The position numbers and the translations under genes were made by a program. Shown piece after piece: positions 18,191 through 26,169 of a DNA stretch of 64,000 bases. Numbering within the stretch: the stretch's first letter is position 1; each line of letters opens with the position of its first letter. This DNA is from Clostridiaceae bacterium (GTDB taxonomy: Bacteria > Bacillota > Clostridia > Lachnospirales > Lachnospiraceae), in contig QXWR01000008.1 of the NCBI GenBank assembly GCA_009911065.1, positions 1 to 64,000 of the forward strand, written 5' to 3'. Under the pieces are notes generated by a model, which was not told the DNA's origin, made no database searches, and saw only the letters and a program-made list of their open reading frames with translations.

Positions 18191-18842
18191 AGCAGCACTC
18201 CTTCCGTTTTACGCTCAGAGCCACCCCATCTCCAATTGGAATAATACTGGTCTCAAGCTCTGTCCTGTGCTTTAACTCATACAGATAATCCCGCATTCGT
18301 CCGTGAATGGTACGGTCTCTGCGCACCACGGCAAACCGGGATTCAAAAATATCTCCCTCCTGAAACACATTATCCGAAAATAACACTGCCCCTGGGTTCA
18401 TCAATTCTAAAATCTGGGGCAGCCAATGAAGATACTGGCCCTTTGCTGCATCCATAAAGACAAAATCATAGGACTCTGACAGATGCTTAAAAATTTCTTC
18501 TGCATCTCCCTCTATCAAAACAATCCGATCCTCAAGACCTGCCTCTTTGAAATGCTTTCTGGCAAGGTCCGCCCGTTTTCCATCCTTTTCAATGGTAGTG
18601 ATCACCCCGTCCTTTGGCATCGCCTGGGCCATCAAAAGGGCAGAATATCCCACAGCTGTCCCTACCTCTAAAATTTTCCTCGGACGGACCGCGGCAATTA
18701 TAGTTTTTAAAAAAGGGGCGGTCTGTGGCAAAATAATTGGCACATGATTCTGTCTGGACTCTCTTCCAATCCTTTCACAAAGCTCTCCGTGTCCTTTCTC
18801 CAAAGAAAGAATAAAATCGGTGATTCTCTCCCTGTCCGCCAA
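18177..18842 (-). CDS. trmR: tRNA 5-hydroxyuridine methyltransferase, class I SAM-dependent (TrmR/YrrM)
   Basis: 221 residues with the SAM-binding motif ILEVGTAVGYSALLMA (about 57-72), the acidic ribose-binding IEKD, and the metal-site signature FMDAAKGQY of the COMT-like O-methyltransferase family. Adjacent to the U32 protein gene, it is best read as TrmR, which methylates ho5U34 of tRNA to mo5U using SAM. Without that neighbour it would only be a generic O-methyltransferase. It starts 4 bases after the mltG-like stop. Confidence 0.85.
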   Translation of the reverse strand: MADRERITDFILSLEKGHGELCERIGRESRQNHVPIILPQTAPFLKTIIAAVRPRKILEVGTAVGYSALLMAQAMPKDGVITTIEKDGKRADLARKHFKEAGLEDRIVLIEGDAEEIFKHLSESYDFVFMDAAKGQYLHWLPQILELMNPGAVLFSDNVFQEGDIFESRFAVVRRDRTIHGRMRDYLYELKHRTELETSIIPIGDGVALSVKRKECCYEKG

Positions 18843-18846
18843 AAAA

Positions 18847-19245
18847 CTATTCCTCCGTCTCTTCTTCTGTCTCTGGCTTCACATTCAGCACTTGTAAAAT
18901 CTCTTTGGATGTCATGGTCGTAGAAAGCTCATACGTCCCCGGATAGGTTTTATAATCATAAAACCACATCTGAATCCTTAAAGCATACTCATTCCGAACC
19001 AGACCAACATCCTTTAAAATCTTCGCCGTCTCTTCCTGACTCTGCCCTTCTGGAATGGTCAGCTGATACAACGTTCCCGGCTCCCGTTCCATAGCTGTGG
19101 CATAAAACACCTCATGTCCAAAGGCATATCCCCTGGTCATTCCCTCCACCAGCAAAAGAATCACCAAAGCATATACAATCAGCTTTCCCGAAATCCCAAT
19201 AATGGTTCCTGTTATCGCATTGATTTCCTTTGTTATCTGGCTCAT
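18847..19245 (-). CDS. Short MltG/YrrL-like membrane protein without the catalytic domain
   Basis: 132 residues: one transmembrane helix (about 20-36) and an extracellular segment whose IPEGQSQEETAKILKDVGLV and YPGTYELSTTMTSKEILQVL match the LysM-like and linker region of endolytic transglycosylase MltG. The YceG catalytic part, including its essential glutamate, is missing; full MltG is about 350 residues. An acidic EETEE tail closes the protein and the gene ends normally, so it looks like a natural short form rather than a broken gene. It holds the mltG place in the conserved mltG-trmR-trhP order, so it may retain glycan binding or divisome contacts without lytic activity (inference). Confidence 0.75.
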   Translation of the reverse strand: MSQITKEINAITGTIIGISGKLIVYALVILLLVEGMTRGYAFGHEVFYATAMEREPGTLYQLTIPEGQSQEETAKILKDVGLVRNEYALRIQMWFYDYKTYPGTYELSTTMTSKEILQVLNVKPETEEETEE

Positions 19246-19299
19246 ATTCCACCGCCGCCTTTCCTAAAGTTCCTCCGTTTTTACGGTTTTCCCTTCCTT

Positions 19300-21132
19300 T
19301 TACTCCACTTCCATAATAATCGGAAGAATCATTGGATTCCGTTTCATCCGCTTCCACAAAAACTCGCTTAAACTGTCCCGGATAATATTTTTCATCTTGC
19401 CCCAGTCCGTCAGCCGGCGGTCCAGACAGCCCATCACTGCCTCATCCACCACACGCTTTGCCTCATCTAAAAGGTCCTCTGACTCCCGCACATACACAAA
19501 CCCTCTGGACACAATATCTGGTCCGGCCAAAAGCTGATTGCTGTATTTCTCCAAAGTCAGCACTACAATGATAATCCCGTTTTGCGCAAGGTTCTGACGG
19601 TCCCGCAACACAATGTTGCCCACATCGCCTACTCCCAGGCCGTCCACCAAAATCCCTCCCGAAGGAACATGTCCTGTCACCCGGCAGGATTCCGGACTGA
19701 TCTCCACCACATCCCCAGAAGACATAAGAAGAATATTTTCCTTTGGAATGCCCATGGACTGGGCGATTCCCCGGTTGGCAACCAGATGACGGTATTCTCC
19801 GTGAACCGGCAGGGCAAACTTCGGATGAAGCAGAGCATACATCAGTTTGATTTCCTCCTGACAGGCATGTCCAGACACATGGGTATCCTGGAAAATCACT
19901 TCTGCTCCCTTTTGGAACAGCTCATTGATCACTTTGGAAACTGCCTTCTCATTCCCTGGAATGGGAGTGGAACTAAAAATCACCACATCATTGGGCTGAA
20001 TGGAAATCTTCCGGTGAAGGTTGGAGGCCATGCGAGACAGGGCTGCCATGGACTCTCCCTGGCTTCCGGTGGTAATTAACACCGTCTGCTCGTCTGTGTA
20101 TCCTTTCAATTCTTCAATATCAATCAGAGTTCCGTCTGGAATGTGGATGTATCCCAGTTCGCTGGCCGTGGTAATCACATTGACCATACTCCGGCCTTCC
20201 ACCACCACTTTTCTTCCATATTTATAAGCAGAGTTGATAATCTGCTGAACCCGGTCCACATTGGAGGCAAAAGTTGCCACAATAATCCGGTTTGCCTTGT
20301 GCTCTGCAAAAATGGCGTCAAAGGTCTTGCCCACCGTTCGCTCCGACGCGGTAAACCCGGTTCGGATGGCATTGGTGGAATCGCTCATTAAAGCCAGCAC
20401 CCCTTTTCGCCCAAGTTCGGCAAACCGCTGTAAATCCGCCGCATCTCCAAAAACCGGCGTATAGTCAATCTTAAAATCCCCTGTGTGGACAATCACCCCT
20501 GCAGGGGTAAAAATCGCCAGAGCCGCCGCGTCTGCAATGCTGTGATTCATCTTGATAAATTCCACCCGAAAACAGCCTAAATTAATGGACTGCCCATGGC
20601 GAACCACCTTTCTTTTCGTGGATTTCATCAGATTATGCTCTTTTAGCTTATTCTCAATCAGACCGATAGTCAGTTTTGTTCCATAAACTGGCACATTGAT
20701 TTTCTGTAAAACATAGGGAAGAGCTCCTATATGGTCCTCATGTCCGTGGGTAATGACAAACCCTTTCACCTTGTCCAGATTCTGCTCCAGATAAGTGGTA
20801 TCCGGAATCACCAGATCGATTCCCAGCATATCGTCTGTGGGAAAAGACAGACCGCAGTCCACCACTATAATATTGTCTTCATATTCAAAGGCCGTGATGT
20901 TCATTCCGATCTGTTCCAGTCCTCCTAAGGGAATGATCTTCACTTTGGGCAGCTCAACGTCTGTCTGTCGTCTTTCGCCTTTTTTCTGTTCTCTGTGTTC
21001 CCTTATGTCCCTCTGTTCTTTATAATCCCGGCTTTCCTTCATCTCTCTTGGATCTCTTTGGCTTTTCCCGTTTTTCTGAATTTTCCCGTTCGAATTCTGA
21101 TTTTTCCCGTCTCTCTGATTATCTGTCCTCAA
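19300..21132 (-). CDS. rnj: Ribonuclease J
   Basis: 610 residues from a TTG start. The metallo-beta-lactamase core (HGHEDHIG, HTGDFKID, then beta-CASP and a C-terminal domain) identifies RNase J, a 5'-3' exo- and endonuclease of mRNA decay. An extra N-terminal stretch of about 60 residues rich in Lys, Arg, Gln, Asn and Glu precedes VKIIPLGGLEQIG. An ATG at 21174 is in frame but lies inside fur and lacks a ribosome-binding site. The TTG at 21132 overlaps the fur stop (TTGA) and has GGAGG seven bases upstream, a classic coupled start. The basic tail may bind RNA (inference). Confidence 0.93.
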   Translation of the reverse strand: MRTDNQRDGKNQNSNGKIQKNGKSQRDPREMKESRDYKEQRDIREHREQKKGERRQTDVELPKVKIIPLGGLEQIGMNITAFEYEDNIIVVDCGLSFPTDDMLGIDLVIPDTTYLEQNLDKVKGFVITHGHEDHIGALPYVLQKINVPVYGTKLTIGLIENKLKEHNLMKSTKRKVVRHGQSINLGCFRVEFIKMNHSIADAAALAIFTPAGVIVHTGDFKIDYTPVFGDAADLQRFAELGRKGVLALMSDSTNAIRTGFTASERTVGKTFDAIFAEHKANRIIVATFASNVDRVQQIINSAYKYGRKVVVEGRSMVNVITTASELGYIHIPDGTLIDIEELKGYTDEQTVLITTGSQGESMAALSRMASNLHRKISIQPNDVVIFSSTPIPGNEKAVSKVINELFQKGAEVIFQDTHVSGHACQEEIKLMYALLHPKFALPVHGEYRHLVANRGIAQSMGIPKENILLMSSGDVVEISPESCRVTGHVPSGGILVDGLGVGDVGNIVLRDRQNLAQNGIIIVVLTLEKYSNQLLAGPDIVSRGFVYVRESEDLLDEAKRVVDEAVMGCLDRRLTDWGKMKNIIRDSLSEFLWKRMKRNPMILPIIMEVE

Positions 21133-21596
21133 TTGAATTCCTCCATGTTTTCCTGTCCTTTCCGTTTGATGCAATCCTTGCAGTACCCGGTCAGCTTCAC
21201 CTCATGGTCTGTCACCACAAATCCCATGGTATCATAAAGAGCCTGTTCCAGGGTCTCTAAGAGATCCCCCTCAAAGGCCAAAACCCGTCCGCACTCCTGA
21301 CAAATGGCATGGTGATGATGATGGCTGTCCGCCTTTGCGCTTCCCAGTTCATAGCGCACAAATCCATCGTCAAAACTTACTTTGTCAATCACATTCAGTT
21401 CCACCAAAACCTGCACGGTACGGTAAATGGTGGCCAGTCCGATCTCCGGATACTGTTCTTTTGCAAGTTCATAAATTTCCTCTGCGGTCAAATGCTCTCC
21501 TGGATGGCCGGCAATGGTTTCCAGCACCAGAAGCCGCTGATTTGTAACCTTCAGCCCTCGTTCCCGCAATACTTCTTTAAAACGTTCCTGTTCCAT
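21129..21596 (-). CDS. fur: Fur/PerR family metal-dependent repressor
   Basis: 155 residues: winged helix at the N-terminus (KVTNQRLLVLETIAG, then GLATIYRTVQVL as recognition region), a histidine cluster SHHHHHAICQECG as regulatory metal site, and a structural zinc site from two CxxC pairs (CQEC and CKDC). It could be an iron (Fur), peroxide (PerR) or zinc (Zur) sensor; the sequence alone does not settle this. It sits between DUF1292 and rnj, and its stop overlaps the RNase J start, so the two are translated together. Confidence 0.9.
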   Translation of the reverse strand: MEQERFKEVLRERGLKVTNQRLLVLETIAGHPGEHLTAEEIYELAKEQYPEIGLATIYRTVQVLVELNVIDKVSFDDGFVRYELGSAKADSHHHHHAICQECGRVLAFEGDLLETLEQALYDTMGFVVTDHEVKLTGYCKDCIKRKGQENMEEFN

Positions 21597-21616
21597 ACCT
21601 CTCCTGCTTTGTGCTT

Positions 21617-21892
21617 TTACTTTTGCAGATCTACGTCCATATCCTCCAAAAGCTCTGCAAAAATCCGGTACAAGTAATCCAGTTCATCTTCGTTTTCCAC
21701 AAACTCGTAAACCGCCTCGCTGTCACCGGAACCTGAAAGATCCTTTAACACGTAACACTCCCCGTCCTCGTCTTCCATGGAATCTGTGACCATCAAATAG
21801 TCCATTCCATTAATCCGGGTCTCCTCCAACACATAAAAATCCACGGTCTCATCCTGGTCTGTCCGCAGTGTAATCTTCTTCTCTTCCTGCAT
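21617..21892 (-). CDS. DUF1292 family protein (YrzB-like)
   Basis: 91 residues, very acidic, with the DUF1292 pattern of a small beta-rich domain (ITLRTDQDETVDFYVLEETR, then DYLMVTDS and CYVLKDL). Function is unknown; the family is widespread in Firmicutes and is normally located between ruvX and a fur-type gene, as here. Its ATG overlaps the ruvX stop by one base (TAATG). Confidence 0.85.
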   Translation of the reverse strand: MQEEKKITLRTDQDETVDFYVLEETRINGMDYLMVTDSMEDEDGECYVLKDLSGSGDSEAVYEFVENEDELDYLYRIFAELLEDMDVDLQK

Positions 21893-22323
21893 TATGTTTC
21901 ATTCTCCCGTGTAAAGTCCAGATAGGAACGCAGAATCAGCACTGCTGCAATCTTATCAATCACCTGCTTCCGATCCTTTCTGGGAACTCCACTTTCTATT
22001 AATATATCATTGGCTTCCATAGTTGTCAGACGTTCATCCCACAGAATCACCGGCAAACCGGTTCTGCGCATTAAAAGCTCCCGGAACTCTTCTGTCTTTT
22101 TTGCACGTTCACCCACAGAATCATCCATATTCAAAGGATAACCCAAAACAATCCGTTCAATCTTATATTGTTCAATCAATTCTTCAATCCGGGCCAACGT
22201 TCTCCGCAGCTTGTTCTCTTCCTTCCGGATAATGGTCTCCAGTCCCAAAGCAACCATGCCTTCTGGGTCGCTCACAGCTGCTCCCACGGTCTTTGACCCA
22301 TAATCCAACCCTAAAATTCTCAC
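21892..22323 (-). CDS. ruvX: Putative pre-16S rRNA nuclease / Holliday junction resolvase RuvX (YqgF)
   Basis: 143 residues from the GTG at 22323, the normal RuvX length. RNase H-like fold with [17 protein letters not shown] (first catalytic Asp), [17 protein letters not shown], and the closing [12 protein letters not shown] with further acidic residues. YqgF is essential in 16S rRNA 5' processing in Enterobacteria and is also proposed as a resolvase. The longer frame from 22368 would add 15 residues not conserved in the family; AAAGGA precedes the GTG. Confidence 0.92.
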   Translation of the reverse strand: MRILGLDYGSKTVGAAVSDPEGMVALGLETIIRKEENKLRRTLARIEELIEQYKIERIVLGYPLNMDDSVGERAKKTEEFRELLMRRTGLPVILWDERLTTMEANDILIESGVPRKDRKQVIDKIAAVLILRSYLDFTRENET

Positions 22324-22622
22324 TTGCAGCCATCCTTTCCTGCGCCCGAAAAGACTGTCACCCGGCAAACCATTTCGGGCTGACAGCCTCCTTTTCTCTA
22401 AAGAATTGTTATCCTCCGTGAACCAGGGGACACTGCCCCAAGCACCTGATTTTAACGGCCGACGGCATTGCCGTCAATCGGCGTACATCCACATCCAGTA
22501 CACCTCTTTTTGCTGCCCTGCCGACGGCACCAGCCCACACTCCCGGCTCCATTTCCCGCAAAATATCTGCCACAGGCCGCGGCGCCAAGCCGATTGCCTA
22601 AAAAAACCTGACATTTCTTCTG
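22324..22622 (-). other. GC-rich spacer between ireB and ruvX with no convincing gene
   Basis: About 300 bases, unlike the tight spacing elsewhere in the operon. The frame directly after the ireB stop stays open for 56 codons (to 22452) and would encode a Cys-rich tail (CRRQGSKKRCTGCGC). Another frame has an ATG ORF of 46 residues (22474-22614) without a good ribosome-binding site. A dyad GGGGACACTGCCCC (22427-22440) is also present. I do not call a gene here. Confidence 0.4.
22344..22388 (-). promoter_or_regulatory. Structured leader just upstream of ruvX (hairpin with competing pairing)
   Basis: On the minus-strand transcript, GGCTGTCA (22388-22381) pairs with TGACAGTC (22360-22353), with an inner CCCG/CGGG extension, followed by TCTTTTC. 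The segment GCCCGAAA (22380-22373) also pairs perfectly with TTTCGGGC (22351-22344). The two pairings share bases and could form alternative structures (terminator versus antiterminator) or an H-type pseudoknot, 20 bases ahead of the GTG. It may be an internal attenuator of the operon. Confidence 0.45.
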
Positions 22623-22892
22623 CTACCGCCGACCCTCCAACTGTGCATCAATATAAACGTACATCAGTTCCTCTAAAATCTCGTCTCTCTCCACCTTCAT
22701 AATAAGGCTTCTGGCACTTTTGTGACTGGTTATATAAGTCGGATCTCCGGAAATCAGATATCCTACGATCTGGTTTACCGGATTATATCCCTTCTCTGTC
22801 AGAGCATTGTATACTTGCTCCAAAACCTGGCTGACATCCATTTTATTCTCCTGTACTGCCTGATAAAACTGTGTGTTATGAATTTCGCCCAT
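22623..22892 (-). CDS. ireB: IreB family regulatory phosphoprotein (YrzL/DUF965)
   Basis: 89 residues, matching the all-helical DUF965/IreB family ([36 protein letters not shown]). In Enterococcus, IreB is phosphorylated by the Ser/Thr kinase IreK and modulates cephalosporin tolerance, so it links to cell wall stress signalling. Start: the in-frame GTG at 22901 sits too close to the AAAGGA, whereas the ATG at 22892 has ideal spacing. It is the first recognisable gene of the long operon; an alaS gene that often precedes it is not here. Confidence 0.9.
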   Translation of the reverse strand: MGEIHNTQFYQAVQENKMDVSQVLEQVYNALTEKGYNPVNQIVGYLISGDPTYITSHKSARSLIMKVERDEILEELMYVYIDAQLEGRR

Positions 22893-22932
22893 GTTTTTCA
22901 CGTCCTTTAACTATTCTCCTCTATTCTATACT

Positions 22933-23051
22933 ACTTTGTACAATTCGGCAAGGAAAATATTTCTTAAAATCCTTAAAACAAATATTCCCACATCACTTTG
23001 TACAATTTATCAGGGAAAATATTTTATAAAATGCTTAAAACAAAATTTCTT
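22933..23051. repeat. Imperfect 62-bp tandem duplication at the 3' end of mtaB
   Basis: A unit starting ACTTTGTACAATT at 22933 recurs at 22995, period 62; over the first 57 positions roughly three quarters match. The second copy includes the last codons and stop of mtaB, and the first lies in the ireB upstream region, as if the gene end and its downstream flank were once duplicated. Confidence 0.7.
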
Positions 23052-24342
23052 CCGTCAGCATTTTCTCCGGCACATGATCCACCAGGGTATTGGGCCGCTG
23101 CCCCTGGGCTTTAACAGCCACCTTTACATATTCCTTTGTGTGACCGGTCAAATAAGACTTGCCCTCTATTTCCATTGTCTCTTCCAAAAGTACCTGCTGC
23201 CTTTTGCCAAGAAAACTCTGCCGGTACTCAAAAGACATTCTGCGTTCAAGAGCCAAAAGCTCCTCACTGCGCTGGGTTTTCACCTCTTCGGGAACCTGAT
23301 CCGGCATTTTTGCCGCACGGGTCCCAGAGCGGGCAGAATACTTAAATACATGCATTTCATAAAAATGAATCTGTTCTAAAAATGTTTTCGTCCTGGAAAA
23401 TTCTTCTTTTGTCTCTCCTGGAAATCCCACAATTACATCTGTGGTAATGGCCGGATTGCCAAACGTTCTCCTTAAAATGGCACATTTCTCCCTATATTCC
23501 TCTACTGTATAATGCCGATTCATCCGTTTTAAGGTCTCATTACACCCACTTTGGAGAGACAGATGAAAATGAGGGCAGATCTTGGGCAGCTTCCCAAGAG
23601 AAGCAGCAAACGCTTCCGACACAATCCCCGGCTCCAAAGAGCCAAGGCGAATGCGGCTGATGCCGTCAATCCCATGAAGACGCTGTATCAGGCTTAAAAG
23701 CGTCTCCTTTTTCTCCTCCCCAAAGTCCGCGCCATAAGAACTTAGATGAATCCCAGTCAGAACAATCTCCTGACACCCAGCTTTTGCCAGACTTCGCACC
23801 TCGTTTTCCGTGTCTTTGACCGTTCGGCTGCGCACCCGTCCGCGGGTATAAGGAATGATACAATAGCTGCAAAACTGGTTGCAGCCATCTTGTACCTTTA
23901 TAAAAGCCCGGGTATGGCTGATGCTTCCAGCCACCTGCAAAGACTCATACTCCTTTTCTTCCCCGATCTGTCCCATAAAAGCCAGCTGTTTGTTCTTTTC
24001 CCTCAAACAGGCTTCCAGCACGTCTAGCAAATCTTTCTTCCGGTTATTTCCCAAGATCACATCCACTGCTGCATCCTTTTTTAATTCCTCTGCCGCTGCC
24101 TGTACATAACATCCCACTGCCACCACCACTGCTTTTGGGTTGTTCTTTCTGGCCCGATGCAGCATCTGCCTTGATTTTCGGTCTGCAATATTGGTCACAG
24201 AACAAGTATTGACAATATACACATCTGCCGCTTCCTTAAAAGGCACAATTTCATACCCTGCCTTCTCCAGCAGCTGCTGCATGGCCTCTGTCTCATAAGC
24301 GTTCACTTTACAGCCTAAATTGTGCAGCGCCGCTTTTTTCAT
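23035..24342 (-). CDS. mtaB: tRNA (t6A37-C2)-methylthiotransferase MtaB
   Basis: 435 residues. UPF0004 N-terminal domain with its three cluster cysteines (LGCKVN, NTCSVTN, VGCYVQ), a radical-SAM domain with VQDGCNQFCSYCIIPYTRGR, and a C-terminal TRAM domain. The ALHNLGCKVNAYETE start and Cys spacing fit MtaB (YqeV) rather than MiaB or RimO. It converts t6A37 to ms2t6A37 in ANN-decoding tRNAs. AGGAGG before the ATG sets the start. It lies upstream of ireB with a 142-base gap holding a tandem repeat. Confidence 0.92.
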   Translation of the reverse strand: MKKAALHNLGCKVNAYETEAMQQLLEKAGYEIVPFKEAADVYIVNTCSVTNIADRKSRQMLHRARKNNPKAVVVAVGCYVQAAAEELKKDAAVDVILGNNRKKDLLDVLEACLREKNKQLAFMGQIGEEKEYESLQVAGSISHTRAFIKVQDGCNQFCSYCIIPYTRGRVRSRTVKDTENEVRSLAKAGCQEIVLTGIHLSSYGADFGEEKKETLLSLIQRLHGIDGISRIRLGSLEPGIVSEAFAASLGKLPKICPHFHLSLQSGCNETLKRMNRHYTVEEYREKCAILRRTFGNPAITTDVIVGFPGETKEEFSRTKTFLEQIHFYEMHVFKYSARSGTRAAKMPDQVPEEVKTQRSEELLALERRMSFEYRQSFLGKRQQVLLEETMEIEGKSYLTGHTKEYVKVAVKAQGQRPNTLVDHVPEKMLTEEILF

Positions 24343-24481
24343 AAAGCTCCTCCTCTCCTTCTTCCTTTTCCTCTATGGGAAATGACATTGCCTCCTAGTG
24401 TTCCATCCGGACAGAAAATTCATTCCCGCCATCTGTGTGCGCAAGCTTCCACAACAAATTATTTTTCCTACAAACTTTCTA

Positions 24482-24510
24482 TTGACTTTTTTGCCATATC
24501 TAGGTAGTAT
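24482..24510 (+). promoter_or_regulatory. Sigma-A type promoter of the HPr-like gene
   Basis: TTGACT (24482-24487), 17-base spacer, TAGTAT (24505-24510), about 70 bases ahead of the ATG with a perfect AAGGAGG. Confidence 0.65.
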
Positions 24511-24582
24511 TGATAAGAGGCAAAGGGAAACCTGTCCCTAACGTCAACATAAACCGAAAGTGAACATTAAGGAGGTTCGTAC

Positions 24583-24816
24583 ATGAAAACAGTTCGCATT
24601 TCATTAAATTCCATTGATAAAGTTAAATCCTTTGTAAACGACCTGACCAAATATGACGTGGATTTTGATCTGGTATCCGGTCGTTATGTGATTGATGCCA
24701 AGTCCATTATGGGAATTTTCAGCCTGGATTTATCCAAGCCCATTGACTTAAACATCCATGCAGAGACAGGGATTGATGAGATTTTAGAAACCCTGTCCCC
24801 CTATATTATCCCGTAA
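24583..24816 (+). CDS. HPr-fold protein lacking the phosphorylatable histidine
   Basis: 77 residues. The second half has the HPr signature AKSIMGIFSLDLSKPIDL with the regulatory-site serine (S41) in place, but the active-site segment normally reading G-I-H-A-R-P is replaced by LNSIDKVKSFVNDL, with no histidine. It therefore cannot accept phosphate from Enzyme I as in sugar PTS. Small PTSH-like proteins of this kind are common in Lachnospiraceae and have no assigned function. It is monocistronic, with its own promoter and terminator and an ideal AAGGAGG. Confidence 0.8.
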   Translation: MKTVRISLNSIDKVKSFVNDLTKYDVDFDLVSGRYVIDAKSIMGIFSLDLSKPIDLNIHAETGIDEILETLSPYIIP

Positions 24817-24860
24817 TTTTCCGGCTCCCGTCCGGGCGTGTCATGTTTGATCATTCAGGG

Positions 24861-24890
24861 AAGACGCCTCCTTTTGGAAGCGTCTTTTTT
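24861..24890. terminator. Rho-independent terminator between the HPr-like gene and thiI
   Basis: AGACGCCTCC (24862-24871) pairs with GGAAGCGTCT (24876-24885, one mismatch), loop TTTT, then a six-T run. It ends the plus-strand HPr-like transcript and lies between convergent genes. Confidence 0.85.
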
Positions 24891-24901
24891 GCCTTAAGAA
24901 A

Positions 24902-26083
24902 TCATCCGCACCAAATGCGCTCCGCGCTCTCAATGGCAGTCTGAACCATCTCCTCGATTCTCTCCTGAAGATTTTCTTCCGATCTGCGGATTCTTTCCAG
25001 ATTGGGCTTAATGACTGGATGCTTTGCCACAAAAATCGTGCAGCAGTCCTCAAAAGGCTGGATGGATGTTTCAAATGTTCCGATTTTCTGTGAAATATCC
25101 ACAATCTCCTGTTTGTCAAATCCAATCAGCGGACGGAAAACCGGCATGGTACACACCTCATTGGTGGACGCTAGAGACGGAACTGTCTGAGACGCCACCT
25201 GACCGATGCTCTCGCCGGTAATTAAAGCCAAAGCATCATTTCTTCTGGCAATCTCCTCTGCAATCCGCATCATGTACCGCCGCATAAGGATCGTTAATTC
25301 CTCGTGAGGGCATTTGTCATAAATGTAAAGCTGAATATCCGTAAAATTCACCACATACAAAGGAATCGGTCCGGAATACCGGGCTACCTGCGTGGCCAGA
25401 TCTACCACTTTCTGTTTTGCCCGCTCACTGGTATAGGGCGGCGCGTGGAAATATACCGCGTCAATCTTCACGCCTCGTTTGGCAATCATATATCCAGCCA
25501 CCGGACTGTCGATTCCTCCGGACAGGAGAAGCATGGCCTTGCCATTGGTTCCTACCGGCATCCCTCCTAGTCCGGGAATCATCAGGGAATACAAGTTGAC
25601 AACCTTGCGCACCTCCACCCGCAGCATTACATCTGGGTGATGGACGTCAACTTTTGTCTCTGGAAATGCCTTTAATATCACCTCTCCCAAATCCCGGTTC
25701 ATCTGTTCCGAATGAATGGGATACTGTTTGTCTGCCCGTCTGGATTCCACTTTAAAGGTAAAGTGCTTATCTGGATAAACTTCCTCTATATACCGGACTG
25801 CCAGATTTTTAATTTCCTCAAAATCTTTATTCTCCATCTGCACTACCGGACAGATCCATGCAATTCCAAACACATGCTGCAAAGCCTCAATGACCTCATC
25901 ATAATCATATTCCCCTGCCGCCTGTACATAGATCCGCCCTGACTCCTTGGCAATCACAAAAGACCCCTCTGTTTTTTTTAGGGCATTTTTTATCTGATGA
26001 GAAAGGGCGTCCTCAAATAAATACCGGTTCTTCCCCTTTGTCCCAATCTCAGCATACTTAATCAAAAACGACTGATATACCAT
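24902..26083 (-). CDS. thiI: tRNA 4-thiouridine synthetase ThiI (without rhodanese domain)
   Basis: 393 residues: N-terminal ferredoxin-like and THUMP domains, then a PP-loop ATPase domain with LLSGGIDSPVAGYMIAKRG (about residues 184-202). ThiI adenylates U8 of tRNA and, with sulfur from a cysteine desulfurase, makes s4U8; it can also feed thiamine synthesis. As in other Gram-positives the C-terminal rhodanese domain of the E. coli enzyme is absent. The gene directly follows its sulfur donor, the desulfurase, in the operon. Confidence 0.93.
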   Translation of the reverse strand: MVYQSFLIKYAEIGTKGKNRYLFEDALSHQIKNALKKTEGSFVIAKESGRIYVQAAGEYDYDEVIEALQHVFGIAWICPVVQMENKDFEEIKNLAVRYIEEVYPDKHFTFKVESRRADKQYPIHSEQMNRDLGEVILKAFPETKVDVHHPDVMLRVEVRKVVNLYSLMIPGLGGMPVGTNGKAMLLLSGGIDSPVAGYMIAKRGVKIDAVYFHAPPYTSERAKQKVVDLATQVARYSGPIPLYVVNFTDIQLYIYDKCPHEELTILMRRYMMRIAEEIARRNDALALITGESIGQVASQTVPSLASTNEVCTMPVFRPLIGFDKQEIVDISQKIGTFETSIQPFEDCCTIFVAKHPVIKPNLERIRRSEENLQERIEEMVQTAIESAERIWCG

Positions 26084-26169
26084 CCCTTATCCTCCAGATC
26101 TTCTTTGTTATGTCTTTTCTTAGAAACCCCATTTTCCTGATAGGATTTACTCCCATACAGGACCTTGTC

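Noticed and set aside
22474-22614. 46-residue ORF between ireB and ruvX on the minus strand
   Set aside because: No good ribosome-binding site and three frames of this GC-rich spacer are open, so it is not convincing.
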